Positions 13,270 to 22,632 of a stretch of 64,000 bases of DNA are shown here, one piece after another. The first letter of the stretch is position 1. Every line of letters begins with the position of its first letter. The stretch lies in the NCBI GenBank assembly GCA_018241665.1, contig JAFEDK010000015.1:29958-93957 (forward strand). The letters are read 5' to 3'. The position numbers were made by a program, and so were the translations under genes. The notes beneath the pieces were generated by a model that had not been told where the DNA came from, did not search any database, and saw nothing but the letters and a program-made list of their open reading frames with translations. Source of the stretch: Pseudomonadota bacterium. GTDB taxonomy: Bacteria; Pseudomonadota; Gammaproteobacteria; Burkholderiales; Rhodocyclaceae.

Positions 13270-13974
13270 TTATTGCTGCTGCGCGGCGGCAGTAGCGGGC
13301 TCCACGCGGACACCAGCGCCCATGGTGGACGACACGGCAACCTTGCGGAGGTACACACCCTTGGATGCGGCGGGCTTGGCCTTGACCAGCGCGTCGATCA
13401 GGGCATTCACGTTCTGCTGCAGGGCTTCCACGGAGAAGGAAGCGCGGCCAACGGTGGCGTGGATCAGACCAGCCTTGTCGGTACGGTATTGCACCTGACC
13501 GGCCTTGGCATTCTTGACCGCAGTGGTCACGTCCATGGTCACGGTGCCAACCTTCGGGTTCGGCATCAGGCCACGGGGGCCGAGGATCTGACCGAGGGCG
13601 CCGACGACGCGCATGGCGTCCGGCGTGGCGATGCACAGATCGAAGTCGATGGTGCCGCCCTTCACCTGTTCGGCGAGGTCGTCGAAACCAACCACATCGG
13701 CGCCGGCCGCACGGGCGGCTTCAGCCTTGTCGCCCTGGGCAAACACGGCGACACGGACGGTCTTGCCCGTACCGGCGGGCAGCACGACGGAGCCACGAAC
13801 CAGTTGGTCGGACTTCTTGGCGTCGACGCCGAGGTTCACCGCGATATCGACGGATTCGTCGAACTTGGCGGTTGCGTTTTCCTTGACCAGGCTCAGGGCT
13901 TCGGTCAGCGGGTAGGTCTTGTTACGATCAACCTTGGCACGCAGGGCCAGAACGCGCTTGGAAAGCTTCGCCAT
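13270..13974 (-). CDS. rplA: 50S ribosomal protein L1
   Basis: L1-stalk protein and translational repressor of the rplK-rplA unit, 234 residues. It begins [20 protein letters not shown] and contains the family motif [15 protein letters not shown] near residue 130. It starts 2 bp after the rplK stop, so the two are translationally coupled. A short Gln-rich tail (AAAQQQ) ends the protein. Confidence 0.98.
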   Translation of the reverse strand: MAKLSKRVLALRAKVDRNKTYPLTEALSLVKENATAKFDESVDIAVNLGVDAKKSDQLVRGSVVLPAGTGKTVRVAVFAQGDKAEAARAAGADVVGFDDLAEQVKGGTIDFDLCIATPDAMRVVGALGQILGPRGLMPNPKVGTVTMDVTTAVKNAKAGQVQYRTDKAGLIHATVGRASFSVEALQQNVNALIDALVKAKPAASKGVYLRKVAVSSTMGAGVRVEPATAAAQQQ

Positions 13975-13976
13975 GA

Positions 13977-14408
13977 TTACAGGCCCTCCACGGTGATGCC
14001 CATGCTACGGGCGGAACCAGCGATGGTACGAATAGCGGCTTCGACGTCAGCGGCGGTGAGATCCTTGACCTTGACCTTGGCGATTTCTTCACACTGGGCC
14101 TTGGTGATCGTGCCGACCTTGTCGGTATGGGGCTTCGGAGAGCCCTTCTGGATACCGGCGGCCTTCTTGATCAGGATCGTGGCCGGGGGAGACTTCATCA
14201 CGAAGGTGAAGCTCTTGTCCGCGAAGGCGGTGATCACGACGGGGATCGGCAGGCCGGGCTCAATACCCTGGGTCTGGGCGTTGAAGGCCTTGCAGAACTC
14301 CATGATGTTGAGGCCGCGCTGACCGAGAGCGGGACCGATCGGGGGGCTGGGGTTGGCCTTGCCTGCAGGAACCTGCAGCTTGATGTAGCCAATAATCTTC
14401 TTTGCCAT
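13977..14408 (-). CDS. rplK: 50S ribosomal protein L11
   Basis: Component of the GTPase-associated centre, also needed for RelA activation, 143 residues. It starts [20 protein letters not shown], followed by [20 protein letters not shown], a diagnostic L11 block. First gene of the rplKA pair, 94 bp after nusG. Confidence 0.98.
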   Translation of the reverse strand: MAKKIIGYIKLQVPAGKANPSPPIGPALGQRGLNIMEFCKAFNAQTQGIEPGLPIPVVITAFADKSFTFVMKSPPATILIKKAAGIQKGSPKPHTDKVGTITKAQCEEIAKVKVKDLTAADVEAAIRTIAGSARSMGITVEGL

Positions 14409-14477
14409 GCGGCAACTCCTTATTGAGTACTAGCGCGCGGAGGATTCCGCGCTCCTCTGCCCTTGCGGGCTCAAAAC

Positions 14478-14495
14478 AGGGCGCCGTAGCGCCCT
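14478..14495 (-). terminator. Hairpin between nusG and rplK
   Basis: On the minus strand AGGGCGC and GCGCCCT pair around a TACG tetraloop and are followed by GTTTTG. UACG-type tetraloops are unusually stable. It lies 8 bp after the nusG stop. It probably terminates or attenuates the secE-nusG transcript before the ribosomal genes. Confidence 0.5.
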
Positions 14496-14502
14496 AGCGG
14501 AG

Positions 14503-15036
14503 TCAGGTCTTTTCGACCTGACTGAAATCCAGTTCGACCGGCGTCGCACGACCAAAGATGGTCACCGAGACACGGATCTTGCTCTTTTCGTAATTGACTT
14601 CTTCGACGGAGCCATTGAAATCGGTGAACGGACCTTCCTTCACACGGACCATTTCACCCACTTCGAACAGCACCTTGGGACGCGGCTTGTCCACGCCATC
14701 CCGCATCTGCTGCATGATCTTGTCGACTTCCTTTTCGGAAATCGGGGTCGGCTTGTTGGCCGTACCGCCAACAAAACCAGTAACCTTCGGCGTCGACTTG
14801 ATCAAATGCCAGCTGTCGTCGTTCATCTCCATTTCCACCAGCACATAGCCGGGGAAGAACTTGCGCTCGGAGATGCTCTTCTGGCCATTCCGCATTTCCA
14901 CGACTTCTTCGACGGGAACGAGAATCTGACCAAAGAAATCCTGCATGCCTGCGCGAGCAATACGCTCGACGAGCGCCCGCTGCACCGACTTTTCAAAGCC
15001 GGAATAGGCGTGTACCACGTACCAACGCTTGCTCAT
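14503..15036 (-). CDS. nusG: Transcription termination/antitermination factor NusG
   Basis: RNA polymerase-bound elongation factor that couples transcription to translation and Rho. 177 residues from [20 protein letters not shown], with the NGN domain first and a C-terminal KOW domain ([20 protein letters not shown]). The ATG at 15036 overlaps the secE stop codon (ATGA); a TTG four codons upstream is less likely. Confidence 0.97.
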   Translation of the reverse strand: MSKRWYVVHAYSGFEKSVQRALVERIARAGMQDFFGQILVPVEEVVEMRNGQKSISERKFFPGYVLVEMEMNDDSWHLIKSTPKVTGFVGGTANKPTPISEKEVDKIMQQMRDGVDKPRPKVLFEVGEMVRVKEGPFTDFNGSVEEVNYEKSKIRVSVTIFGRATPVELDFSQVEKT

Positions 15037-15386
15037 GATTTTTTCCAACCCAGGATCAGGTCATAAAGGGTCCACTCGAGGGTCTTGTCGGTCACCCAGA
15101 GGAAGACCGCCATGATCACCACGAAAGCAAAGACGATCCCGGTGGTCTGGAACGTTTCCTTGCGGGAAGGCCAGGCAACTTTCTTGGTTTCCGCTACCGT
15201 CTCATTGGCGAAAACGGCAAAACGCTGCCCCGGCTCGGTTTTCCAAGCCACAGCAGCGCAAAGCGCGACACCCGCGAGCACCGAAAGGACGCGCAGAACC
15301 ATTGCCTGCTCGGAGAGCAGATAGAAGCCCACAACGCCGGCCACCAGTAGAACCAGTGCCAGCGCAAACTTGATTTTGTCGGCCAT
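15033..15386 (-). CDS. secE: Preprotein translocase subunit SecE
   Basis: Essential SecYEG subunit of the inner membrane. 117 residues, with hydrophobic segments near residues 5-25 and 35-50 plus the conserved C-terminal segment ([20 protein letters not shown], then a transmembrane helix). The start [14 protein letters not shown] at 15386 is chosen. Longer frames run back into tRNA-Trp and cannot be real. Overlaps nusG by 4 bp. Confidence 0.95.
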   Translation of the reverse strand: MADKIKFALALVLLVAGVVGFYLLSEQAMVLRVLSVLAGVALCAAVAWKTEPGQRFAVFANETVAETKKVAWPSRKETFQTTGIVFAFVVIMAVFLWVTDKTLEWTLYDLILGWKKS

Positions 15387-15410
15387 TGAGACTTGCGCCC
15401 GAATTAACTT

Positions 15411-15486
15411 TGGCAGGGGCAGAGGGAATCGAACCCCCAACCTTCGGTTTTGGAGACCGACGCTCTGCCAGTTGAGCTATACCCCT
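15411..15486 (-). tRNA. tRNA-Trp (CCA anticodon)
   Basis: A 76-nt cloverleaf read on the minus strand: acceptor AGGGGTA/TGCCCCT, D-arm GCTCAACTGGCAGAGC, anticodon loop CTCCAAA with CCA, T-arm GGGGGTTCGATTCCCTC, encoded 3' CCA. It lies between tuf and secE, a very common arrangement in proteobacteria. Confidence 0.97.
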
Positions 15487-15547
15487 GCAGCAGAGACTAC
15501 GAAGAACCCCGCGGGGAGCGAGGCCCTTCGAGTACGACTATCGACTA

Positions 15548-16738
15548 TTACTCGATAACCTTGGCAACCACACCAGCGCCGACGGTACGACCGCCTTCAC
15601 GGATGGCGAAACGCAGACCTTCTTCCATGGCGATCGGAGCAATCAGCTTGACGGTCATGGAGATGTTGTCGCCCGGCATAACCATCTCGGTGCCTTCCGG
15701 CAGGGAGATCGAACCGGTCACGTCCGTGGTACGGAAGTAGAACTGCGGACGGTAGTTGTTGAAGAACGGGGTGTGACGGCCGCCTTCTTCCTTCGACAGC
15801 ACATACACTTCACCCGTGAAGTGGGTGTGCGGCTTGATGGAACCCGGCTTGCACAGCACTTGGCCACGCTCGACGTCTTCACGCTTGGTGCCACGCAGCA
15901 GCACGCCGACGTTATCACCAGCCTGACCTTGATCCAGCAGCTTGCGGAACATTTCCACGCCGGTGCAGGTGGTCTTGACGGTCGGCTTGATACCAACGAT
16001 CTCGATTTCTTCACCAACCTTGACGATGCCACGCTCAACACGGCCGGTCACCACGGTACCACGACCAGAGATGGAGAACACGTCTTCGATCGGCAGCAGG
16101 AAGGGCAGATCGATGGCGCGCTCCGGGGTCGGAATGTAGGAATCCAGCGCATCAGCCAGGCGGAAGATGGAGGGCTCGCCGATGTCGGACTGATCGCCTT
16201 CCAGCGCCTTCAGGGCGGAACCCTTGACGATGGGCACGTCGTCACCCGGGAAGTCGTACTTGGACAGCAGCTCACGCACTTCCATTTCGACCAGCTCGAG
16301 CAGCTCTTCGTCGTCAACCATGTCGCACTTGTTCAGATAGACAATGATGAACGGCACACCAACCTGACGGGCCAGCAGGATGTGCTCACGGGTCTGCGGC
16401 ATCGGGCCGTCAGCGGCGGAACACACCAGAATCGCGCCGTCCATCTGGGCAGCGCCGGTAATCATGTTCTTCACGTAGTCAGCGTGGCCCGGACAGTCAA
16501 CGTGAGCGTAGTGACGAGTCTCGGTTTCGTATTCGACGTGCGCGGTGTTGATGGTGATACCACGAGCCTTTTCTTCCGGCGCCGCATCGATCTGGTCGTA
16601 GGCCTTCGCCTCGCCGCCGAACTTGCGCGACAGAACGGTCGTGATTGCAGCCGTCAGCGTGGTCTTGCCATGGTCAACGTGACCAATCGTACCAACGTTC
16701 ACGTGCGGCTTTTTCCGCTCGAACTTTTCCTTTGCCAT
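15548..16738 (-). CDS. tuf: Elongation factor Tu (complete copy)
   Basis: Complete 396-residue EF-Tu. P-loop GHVDHGKTT near residue 19, [12 protein letters not shown] (switch II) near residue 80, NKCDMVDD near residue 135. It is cotranscribed with the tRNA-Tyr/Gly/Thr genes upstream and tRNA-Trp downstream. It is almost identical to the partial copy at the window start. Confidence 0.98.
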   Translation of the reverse strand: MAKEKFERKKPHVNVGTIGHVDHGKTTLTAAITTVLSRKFGGEAKAYDQIDAAPEEKARGITINTAHVEYETETRHYAHVDCPGHADYVKNMITGAAQMDGAILVCSAADGPMPQTREHILLARQVGVPFIIVYLNKCDMVDDEELLELVEMEVRELLSKYDFPGDDVPIVKGSALKALEGDQSDIGEPSIFRLADALDSYIPTPERAIDLPFLLPIEDVFSISGRGTVVTGRVERGIVKVGEEIEIVGIKPTVKTTCTGVEMFRKLLDQGQAGDNVGVLLRGTKREDVERGQVLCKPGSIKPHTHFTGEVYVLSKEEGGRHTPFFNNYRPQFYFRTTDVTGSISLPEGTEMVMPGDNISMTVKLIAPIAMEEGLRFAIREGGRTVGAGVVAKVIE

Positions 16739-16801
16739 GTCATCAACTCCGCAAAAAAATCAGAAAACCGGGTACTTACCCTGAGCTGCCGCACCAAACC
16801 G

Positions 16802-16876
16802 TGGTGCCCATGGGCAGGATTGAACTGCCGACCTCTCCCTTACCAAGGGAGTGCTCTGCCACTGAGCTACATGGGC
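16802..16876 (-). tRNA. tRNA-Thr (GGT anticodon)
   Basis: A 75-nt cloverleaf on the minus strand: acceptor GCCCATG/CATGGGC, D-arm GCTCAGTGGCAGAGC, anticodon stem CTCCC/GGGAG with loop TTGGTAA, T-loop TTCAATC, encoded CCA. Last tRNA before tuf. Confidence 0.97.
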
Positions 16877-16891
16877 CTCACACACTCAACC

Positions 16892-16965
16892 TGGAGCGGG
16901 TGAAGGGAATCGAACCCTCGTCATAAGCTTGGAAGGCTTCTGCTCTACCATTGAGCTACACCCGC
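16892..16965 (-). tRNA. tRNA-Gly (TCC anticodon)
   Basis: A 74-nt cloverleaf on the minus strand: acceptor GCGGGTG/CACCCGC, D-arm GCTCAATGGTAGAGC, anticodon loop CTTCCAA, T-arm GAGGGTTCGATTCCCTT, encoded CCA. It lies 15 bp before tRNA-Thr. Confidence 0.97.
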
Positions 16966-17040
16966 TTTACAACGTACGACTCACATTCACCACTCACAAC
17001 ACCGCAACCGCGGGCGGAGCAAACAGCAAAAACAAAACCG

Positions 17041-17125
<85 letters not shown>

Positions 17126-17138
17126 AAACGAGACGCGC

Positions 17139-17167
17139 ATTATAGGCAGACATAAAATGGCTGTCAA
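17139..17167 (-). promoter_or_regulatory. Consensus sigma-70 promoter of the tRNA-tuf operon
   Basis: On the minus strand TTGACA (17162-17167), a 17-bp spacer and TATAAT (17139-17144) match the sigma-70 consensus exactly, followed by a GC-rich discriminator (GCGCGTC) typical of stringently controlled stable-RNA promoters. Transcription would start near 17131, just ahead of tRNA-Tyr. Confidence 0.92.
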
Positions 17168-17241
17168 ACACTATTTGTGTTTTTTGTGAAACTGTCGCTG
17201 GTGTAGTGAAATGAAGCCTCGAATGAAAGGCGCGTCGCACC

Positions 17242-18057
17242 ATGAATGATCAGGATCTACTCGTCGAAGCGGTGCTTTCCAGCGGGGTGGTGCTACCCAG
17301 CCCTGGCACCGGCTTCCTGCGCCTGCAAGCGGCCGCGGCCAGTGAGGACGCGGGGCCACGGGAACTTGCCGCAGCCGTCGCCCACGACCCGGCCCTGACC
17401 GGGGCGCTGCTCAGGGTTGCCAATTCGCCGGTGTTCCGCCCGCGTAGCGCGCCCCGCACGGCCCAGGAGGCCATCACCATGCTGGGTCGGGTGCGCACCC
17501 TTGCCACGGCGGCCAGCACTGCGATGCGCGGCCACTGCGCAGACCTCGACCGGGCCGCAATCGAAGCCTTGTGGCAGGCGAGCGCCCGTGCCGCGGATCT
17601 CAGCTATCTGTTCTGCCGCGAGACGGAGCACCGAGCCTGGGCCGACACGACGTATCTGGCGGGGTTGATGCAGGATGCCGGCGTCGCGGTGCTGTTGCGC
17701 CGGGCCCCCGAACACGCCCATCTGCTGCGGCATAGCGGGCCGGCCTTGGAGGTCGCCACGCGTGCGGTCAGCGCCCTGACCGGATGCGACCATGCGGCGG
17801 CCGGCTTTCTGGTGGCCCGCAACTGGAAGCTACCTGAAGTCGTCTGCGAGACGATCCGCTGTCACCACGATCCTCTGCAAGCCACCCGGCTGGCCGACGC
17901 CCCTCGGCGGATCACCCTCATGCTGGCAGTGGGGCGCCGCCTGCGCGACGGCCCCTCACCCGACTGGACGGACTGGGCGGAGCTGGCCCTGGATGAGTTC
18001 GGTACGGATGAGGTCGAACTCGACCGCCTGTTCACCGAGTTCGCCATGCACGACTGA
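17242..18057 (+). CDS. HDOD-domain signalling protein
   Basis: A 271-residue cytoplasmic protein that is essentially one HDOD domain, an HD-related fold found in bacterial signalling proteins and usually lacking hydrolase activity. Family features are the VAHDPALTGALLRVANSPVF block near residues 45-65, AITMLGRVR near residue 80 and CDHAAAGFLVARNWKLP near residues 175-190. It is alone on the plus strand, transcribed away from the tRNA operon. What it senses or binds cannot be read from the sequence. Confidence 0.85.
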   Translation: MNDQDLLVEAVLSSGVVLPSPGTGFLRLQAAAASEDAGPRELAAAVAHDPALTGALLRVANSPVFRPRSAPRTAQEAITMLGRVRTLATAASTAMRGHCADLDRAAIEALWQASARAADLSYLFCRETEHRAWADTTYLAGLMQDAGVAVLLRRAPEHAHLLRHSGPALEVATRAVSALTGCDHAAAGFLVARNWKLPEVVCETIRCHHDPLQATRLADAPRRITLMLAVGRRLRDGPSPDWTDWAELALDEFGTDEVELDRLFTEFAMHD

Positions 18058-18065
18058 TCCTCCGC

Positions 18066-18677
18066 TCACTGGCGGGCCGTTCCCGCCAGCAAGGCGCCAG
18101 CCGCGACGAAGATGCCGCCGAAGACCCGGTTGGCCAGAAGCCCTCGCCGGGGGCTGTCCAACACTCCGCGAAAGCGGCTTGCCAGCAGCGCGTAACACGA
18201 CATCACTGCGGAGTCGAGACTGCACATGGTCAGCGCAATCACCGCGAACTGCGGCCACTGGGGCGCGGCAGGATCGATGAACTGGGGCACGAGGGCCGCG
18301 ATGAAGACGATCGCCTTGGGATTACCCAGATTGACCAGAATGCCCTGGCGGTAGAACGCCCGATTCACTTCGGCGCCCGGCTCTGCGAGCGCCAGTGGCT
18401 CCCGCCAGCGCTGGATGCCCAGCCACACCAGGTAAGCCGCGCCGGCCAGCTTGACGACCAGAAAGGCCAGCTCTGAAGCCGCCAGCAAGGCACCCAGGCC
18501 AAGCCCGACCAATCCCAACTGCAGCAGCAGCGCCGTCTGCAGGCCAAGGATGGCCTTCAGCGCGTGGCGATAACCATGACGTATCCCTACGCTCATGCTC
18601 AGCACAGCCCCCGGTCCAGGGGACAGGGCCACCACCAACGTCGTCAGGAAGAACCCCAGCCACAAATGCAATGCCAT
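18066..18677 (-). CDS. LysE/RhtB-family amino-acid exporter
   Basis: A 203-residue inner-membrane protein with about six hydrophobic segments. The N-terminus MALHLWLGFFLTTLVVALSP followed by GPGAVLSMSVGIRHGYRHAL is the family signature (SPGPxxL). Members export amino acids such as homoserine, threonine or lysine; the substrate here is unknown. The ATG at 18677 has GGAGAG in front. It lies 12 bp after the tonB-like gene, so the two probably form an operon. Confidence 0.9.
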   Translation of the reverse strand: MALHLWLGFFLTTLVVALSPGPGAVLSMSVGIRHGYRHALKAILGLQTALLLQLGLVGLGLGALLAASELAFLVVKLAGAAYLVWLGIQRWREPLALAEPGAEVNRAFYRQGILVNLGNPKAIVFIAALVPQFIDPAAPQWPQFAVIALTMCSLDSAVMSCYALLASRFRGVLDSPRRGLLANRVFGGIFVAAGALLAGTARQ

Positions 18678-18689
18678 ACCACTCTCCAA

Positions 18690-19397
18690 TCAACCCGCGT
18701 CATCGCCGAGACGGAAGCGCACCGGCACCACGACGGTGTCCTCAATCGGCTCCCCGCCACGCTTGGCCGGCACGAACTTCCAGTGCCACACCGCCGTCGT
18801 CGCAGCCTCGTCGAGACTGTCATGCCCGGAACTCTCGCGTACCTTGACCGCCGTCGGAATGCCTTCGACCGAGACCCGCACGTCGAGACGCACAATGCCT
18901 TCCAGACCACGGCGGCGGGCCATCATCGGGTAGGCGGGCTTCGGATTGTGCAGATAGCCGGCGTTGAAACTGGCCGGCGAGTAAGCTGAAGCCGCGCCCC
19001 CCGCCCCTGTCGGCGCAGGCGCGGTCACGGGTGCGCTGACCGGAGCCCCGCTCCCCTGCGCAGCGACTGCCGGAGACGCCCCGCTCGCCACCGTTGCCAC
19101 GGGGCGCTCGGCCGGAAGCTCGCTGACCAGCCGTGCCGGCGCTGGCGCGCCAGGTGCCGCCAACGGAACATGACGGGGCTCCGGCCTGCTCACTTCCGGC
19201 TTCACTGGCCGCGCCGGCATCTCCTGGCGCGACGGAACCCTGGGCTTTGGAGGCTGCACCTCCTCCTGCACCAGGCGCGCCTCGAGCAGGCGTGGCGGTG
19301 TCGTGACCGTCGCCGGCGCAAGGCCGCCCAGCCCCAGCGCTGCGCCATGCAGCGCGAGCGACGCGGCCAGCGCAAGCAGCACGCCGCGGTCCGTCAT
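18690..19397 (-). CDS. TonB-family energy transducer
   Basis: A 235-residue protein with TonB layout: one N-terminal membrane anchor (VLLALAASLALHGAALGLGG, residues 5-25), a Pro/Ala-rich periplasmic spacer (about residues 35-145) and a C-terminal TonB domain (YLHNPKPAYPMMARRRGLEG, then SSGHDSLDEAA). It transmits proton-motive force to outer-membrane receptors. No exbB/exbD or receptor gene is in the window. It lies just downstream of the nickel transporter gene, so a role in nickel or cobalt uptake is possible but unproven. The ATG at 19397 is chosen because the frame before it encodes no recognisable sequence. Confidence 0.88.
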   Translation of the reverse strand: MTDRGVLLALAASLALHGAALGLGGLAPATVTTPPRLLEARLVQEEVQPPKPRVPSRQEMPARPVKPEVSRPEPRHVPLAAPGAPAPARLVSELPAERPVATVASGASPAVAAQGSGAPVSAPVTAPAPTGAGGAASAYSPASFNAGYLHNPKPAYPMMARRRGLEGIVRLDVRVSVEGIPTAVKVRESSGHDSLDEAATTAVWHWKFVPAKRGGEPIEDTVVVPVRFRLGDDAG

Positions 19398-19668
19398 CAC
19401 GGGGCAATACGCACAAAGGTGCGCCAGGCAAGGGTTTCGGACACCCGGACAGGGATGGGGTCCAAAGAAGATGTATCGGTCTTCAAGTGCTGCTCGTCGT
19501 AGTGAATCGGTGATGCCGGCGCTGTGTGCCGTCAGTTTAAGCGCCCCGGCAGAGTGCGTAATCTGCCGGCCCGGCCGCTGGCCGACCTTAAGATCGATCA
19601 AGGCCGAGGGGCTGGATGCTACCGAATTGTTCCCTGTCCGTGGACCTGACCTGCCACCAGGCGCCCCC

Positions 19669-20493
19669 TCAGGCCACTGATTCGGATACCACGTCGCGCC
19701 CGCGGGCCAGCCTCAACCCCGCCAGGAAACTGGCGAAGATCACTCCGACGACCGCGGCGCCGAGCGCCAGCTCCCTGCCTTCACCCCAGGCTTGCAGCGC
19801 GGGCGACAGCATCCGCGCCAGTCCGTAGGCCGCCACCAGCAGGCTCATGCCGGCCACCGCCAGCGCCATCACCCGTGACGCGACCCGCGCAGTGCCGTCG
19901 GCGCGGGCGATCAGGCGGGCAATCCACCAGCCGTTGGCACCGTCGGCAAGCAGCATGCCGAGCATGAAGACCAGACCCAGCCCAACAGCCGGCAGCCAGC
20001 CGCCGGCCTGCACGCCGGCCATCGCGAACAAGGCGGCCTGGCTCACCGTATCGAAGGACAGTGCAAACAGGGCTCCCACCACCGCCACTCCGCCCGGGTG
20101 GGCAGCCTGCCCGAGTCTGCCCAGCCAGCGTCCTTTCAGCCCAACCGGATGCACCAATTCGTGCGCTTCGGCGGCGAAGACCGCACGCAAATTGAGCACA
20201 CCGAGCAGGATCAGGAAGGCGATCGAGATCCAGGCCCCCGAAAGCTCCAGCCACTCTGGCGCCGACCACGCCCCGGACAGCAAGCTCACCGCCAGCGCAA
20301 TAGCCACGACCACGGCGCCGTGGCCGAGGGAAAACAAGGTCCCGCAATAGCGCGCCCAGCCGGGGTTGGCGCGGGCGTTGAAACGGGTCAGGCCGTCGAT
20401 GGTGGCGAGATGATCGGCATCGAAACCGTGCTTGAGACCAAGGACGAAAACCAGCAGCACAAGGGCGAGATGATCGGAAGGCAAGGCAGGCAT
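19669..20493 (-). CDS. NiCoT-type nickel/cobalt transporter (divergent HoxN family)
   Basis: A 274-residue, highly hydrophobic inner-membrane permease. The metal-selective signature HGFDADHLATIDGLTR (HX4DH) is in the first helix and LFSLGHGAVVV matches the second family signature. The third and fourth signatures are altered (FDTVSQ, LADGANG), and the protein is shorter than classical HoxN (about 350). Nickel supply for the hydrogenase is the likely role. Support comes from the NikR-type operator 21 bp before the ATG and from nikR 2 kb upstream. Confidence 0.82.
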   Translation of the reverse strand: MPALPSDHLALVLLVFVLGLKHGFDADHLATIDGLTRFNARANPGWARYCGTLFSLGHGAVVVAIALAVSLLSGAWSAPEWLELSGAWISIAFLILLGVLNLRAVFAAEAHELVHPVGLKGRWLGRLGQAAHPGGVAVVGALFALSFDTVSQAALFAMAGVQAGGWLPAVGLGLVFMLGMLLADGANGWWIARLIARADGTARVASRVMALAVAGMSLLVAAYGLARMLSPALQAWGEGRELALGAAVVGVIFASFLAGLRLARGRDVVSESVA

Positions 20494-20513
20494 GGCGCGA
20501 TTCCGGACGATCC

Positions 20514-20540
20514 GTATGAAGAAACTATCTTAGTTCATAC
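20514..20540 (-). promoter_or_regulatory. Candidate NikR operator
   Basis: Inverted repeat GTATGAA (20514-20520) and TTCATAC (20534-20540), 13 bp apart. The known E. coli NikR box is GTATGA-N16-TCATAC; here the same half-sites have N15. It lies 21 bp before the start of the nickel transporter, where bound Ni-NikR would block its promoter. Half-sites are seen directly; binding is inferred. Confidence 0.68.
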
Positions 20541-20650
20541 AACATCCGTGCCATAGCACCAGGCCGCGCGTCGTCTGGCACACCACGTCACATGACGACA
20601 AGCCTGTTGCCGTCTCCCGCGTCAGAGGGGAAAGCTGCCTTCCACTCCGC

Positions 20651-22012
20651 TCACTCCCTCCGTGCATCGGCCGCCCATGGCAAGCGCAACACGAACTCCG
20701 CGCCGCCATCGGGATGATTGCCGGCGCTCAGCATCCCCCCATGGCGCTCGACGATGCCGTAGCTGATCGACAGGCCCAGGCCGGTGCCACTGCCCACCGG
20801 CTTGGTGGTGAAGAAGGGGTCGAAGATATGTGGCAGATGGCGGGCATCGATACCCGGCCCGTTGTCGTGGAAGCGCACCACCACCGTGCCCTCCTCGATC
20901 ACTCCATCGATCTGCAAACACGCCGCATCCTGGCCGGCGGTAGCATCGCTGGCGTTCTGCACCAGGTTCATCACCACCTGCTGCATCTGCCCCGACGAGC
21001 CGATCACCGGCAATTCGGCCGGCAGGCGGACATCCACCGCAAAACGCTCCGGCGCCGCCTTGCACACCCAGGTCACCGAGCGGCCGATCACCGCCACCAG
21101 GTCGTAGCGGCTGCTCTCCTCCCGGTCCAGCGCCGAGAAGCGCTTCAGGCCATCGACGATGTCGCGGGTACGTTCGGCCCCTTCGATGGTGCCTTCGATC
21201 AACGGATCCAGATCTCCAAGGATCCGGTCGATGCGCAGACGCTGGCGCAGCGCACTCAAGACCTCCGGCTGCTCGCAGGCATGCACCGCTGCCAGGTATT
21301 CCTCCAGCCGTCCCGCATAGCGCTTGAGCGCATGGGTGTTGCCGAGAATGAAGCTGATCGGATTGTTGAGTTCATGGGCGACGCCCGCCACCAGGCGACC
21401 GAGGGACGCCATCTTTTCCGAATGCAGCAGCTGCTGCTGGGTCCGCTTGAGGTCGTCGTGGGCCTGGCGCAATGCCGAATAGGCCTTGCGCAACTCCCCC
21501 ACCGGCCTCCCGGTGATCACAATCCCCAGTGACTTGCCCACCGAGGAATAGCGCGGCGTACAGTTGAGGGATACCGGCACTGCACTGCCATCGGCAGCCC
21601 GCAGGGACAGCTCGCAGTCATGGATGGGCGCGTCACCACGCAGTGCGAACCAGCCGCGCGCCAGCTCGACAGCCGCCGGGTCGGCCAGCAGCTCAAAGAA
21701 CGAACTGCCGCGCAGCACTTCGGAGGCCCGCCCGGTGAAGGCCTCCAGCGAACGATTCACCTCCTCGATATGCCCGCCTCGGTCGCATACCACCAGGATG
21801 TCGGAGATCGAGGTCAGCACCGACAGGATGAAGCCCTGGCTTTCCTCCAGCTTGGCGTTCTTCTCCTCGAGGGCGACCTCGTACTGCAGCAAATCCGAAT
21901 ACACCTCGTCCATCTTCTGGATCACGTCGATCCAGGCTCCCTCCCCCACGCCCTCCGGCGCTGCAGCCAGCAAGGCAGAAGAGTCGGGCAGGCGACGCTC
22001 ACCGTCTGCCAT
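20651..22012 (-). CDS. hupT: PAS-domain sensor histidine kinase, HupT/HoxJ type
   Basis: A 453-residue soluble kinase without membrane segments. A coiled region (residues 40-60) leads into a PAS domain (about 60-170, [20 protein letters not shown]). The H-box [10 protein letters not shown] carries the phospho-acceptor His213, and the ATPase domain has N ([10 protein letters not shown]), G1 (DNGPGID) and G2 ([11 protein letters not shown]) boxes. This architecture matches HupT/HoxJ, which reads out the regulatory hydrogenase (HupUV/HoxBC) and phosphorylates HupR/HoxA. It starts right at the nikR stop (2 bp apart). HupUV and HoxA are encoded 3-9 kb away, so the assignment rests on family resemblance plus context; another PAS kinase cannot be ruled out. 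Confidence 0.78.
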   Translation of the reverse strand: MADGERRLPDSSALLAAAPEGVGEGAWIDVIQKMDEVYSDLLQYEVALEEKNAKLEESQGFILSVLTSISDILVVCDRGGHIEEVNRSLEAFTGRASEVLRGSSFFELLADPAAVELARGWFALRGDAPIHDCELSLRAADGSAVPVSLNCTPRYSSVGKSLGIVITGRPVGELRKAYSALRQAHDDLKRTQQQLLHSEKMASLGRLVAGVAHELNNPISFILGNTHALKRYAGRLEEYLAAVHACEQPEVLSALRQRLRIDRILGDLDPLIEGTIEGAERTRDIVDGLKRFSALDREESSRYDLVAVIGRSVTWVCKAAPERFAVDVRLPAELPVIGSSGQMQQVVMNLVQNASDATAGQDAACLQIDGVIEEGTVVVRFHDNGPGIDARHLPHIFDPFFTTKPVGSGTGLGLSISYGIVERHGGMLSAGNHPDGGAEFVLRLPWAADARRE

Positions 22013-22014
22013 GT

Positions 22015-22503
22015 TCAGCTCCGCGGACGGTAATGGCCATGGGGATGGGCGTGCCCCTCGGCATGCGGATGGCTATGGCCGTGGGTGTGGCTCTGCGTAC
22101 CGAATTCCGCCGTCACCAGATTCAGTGCGCCATGGCGGATGCCCGGCTTGGCGATCAGTGCATCGGCGAAGGCCCGCACCTCGGCCGTCGGGCCGCGCAG
22201 GATGACACTTTCCATGCAGTTGTCGTGATCCAGGTGGGCGTGCAGGGTCGCCACGCACAGGTCGTGGTGCTCGTGCTGGTCGTGGGTGACGCGCTCCGCC
22301 AGCTCGCGCTCGTGGTGGTTGTAGACGTAGGACAGGTTGGCGATGCAGTGCCCAGCTTCTTCACGCGCCAGCCGGTTGCTCTCCAGTTGGGCGCGCAGGA
22401 TGTCGCGCACGGCCTCGGAACGGTTCGAGTAGCCGCGGGCAGCGATCAGCGCATCGAACTCGCGGGCCAGATCTTCGTCGAGGGAGATGGTGAAACGTTC
22501 CAC
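22015..22503 (-). CDS. nikR: Nickel-responsive regulator NikR with a His-rich tail
   Basis: A 162-residue ribbon-helix-helix repressor. The N-terminal domain is MERFTISLDEDLAREFDALI with YSNRSEAVRDILR; the ACT-like metal domain has LHAHLDHDNCMES, holding the His/His/Cys nickel ligands. Beyond the usual end (about 135 residues) it has an extra C-terminal tail with nine His in about 20 residues (from THGHSHPHAEG on), probably a nickel-binding or storage extension. The start is GTG (22503) after GGAGC. First gene of a probable nikR-hupT operon. Likely target: the nickel transporter operator at 20514-20540. Confidence 0.93.
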   Translation of the reverse strand: MERFTISLDEDLAREFDALIAARGYSNRSEAVRDILRAQLESNRLAREEAGHCIANLSYVYNHHERELAERVTHDQHEHHDLCVATLHAHLDHDNCMESVILRGPTAEVRAFADALIAKPGIRHGALNLVTAEFGTQSHTHGHSHPHAEGHAHPHGHYRPRS

Positions 22504-22632
22504 GGGGCGCTCCAGGCAAGGTCAGGCGAAGCATTCTGCCCCTCGCCCCCATCCGCTGCAATCGACGCCCCCACGGGTTTCGCTGCACTGCGATAATCGC
22601 GCCAATGACATAACCCTTCGCAAAGGATTTCC

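Noticed and set aside
19398-19680. Possible cobalamin riboswitch or FNR site before tonB
   Set aside because: GCCACTG at 19673-19679 lies at the end of the transporter gene and none of the other conserved riboswitch blocks could be found. TTAAGATCGATCAA (19588-19601) only partly matches an FNR box.
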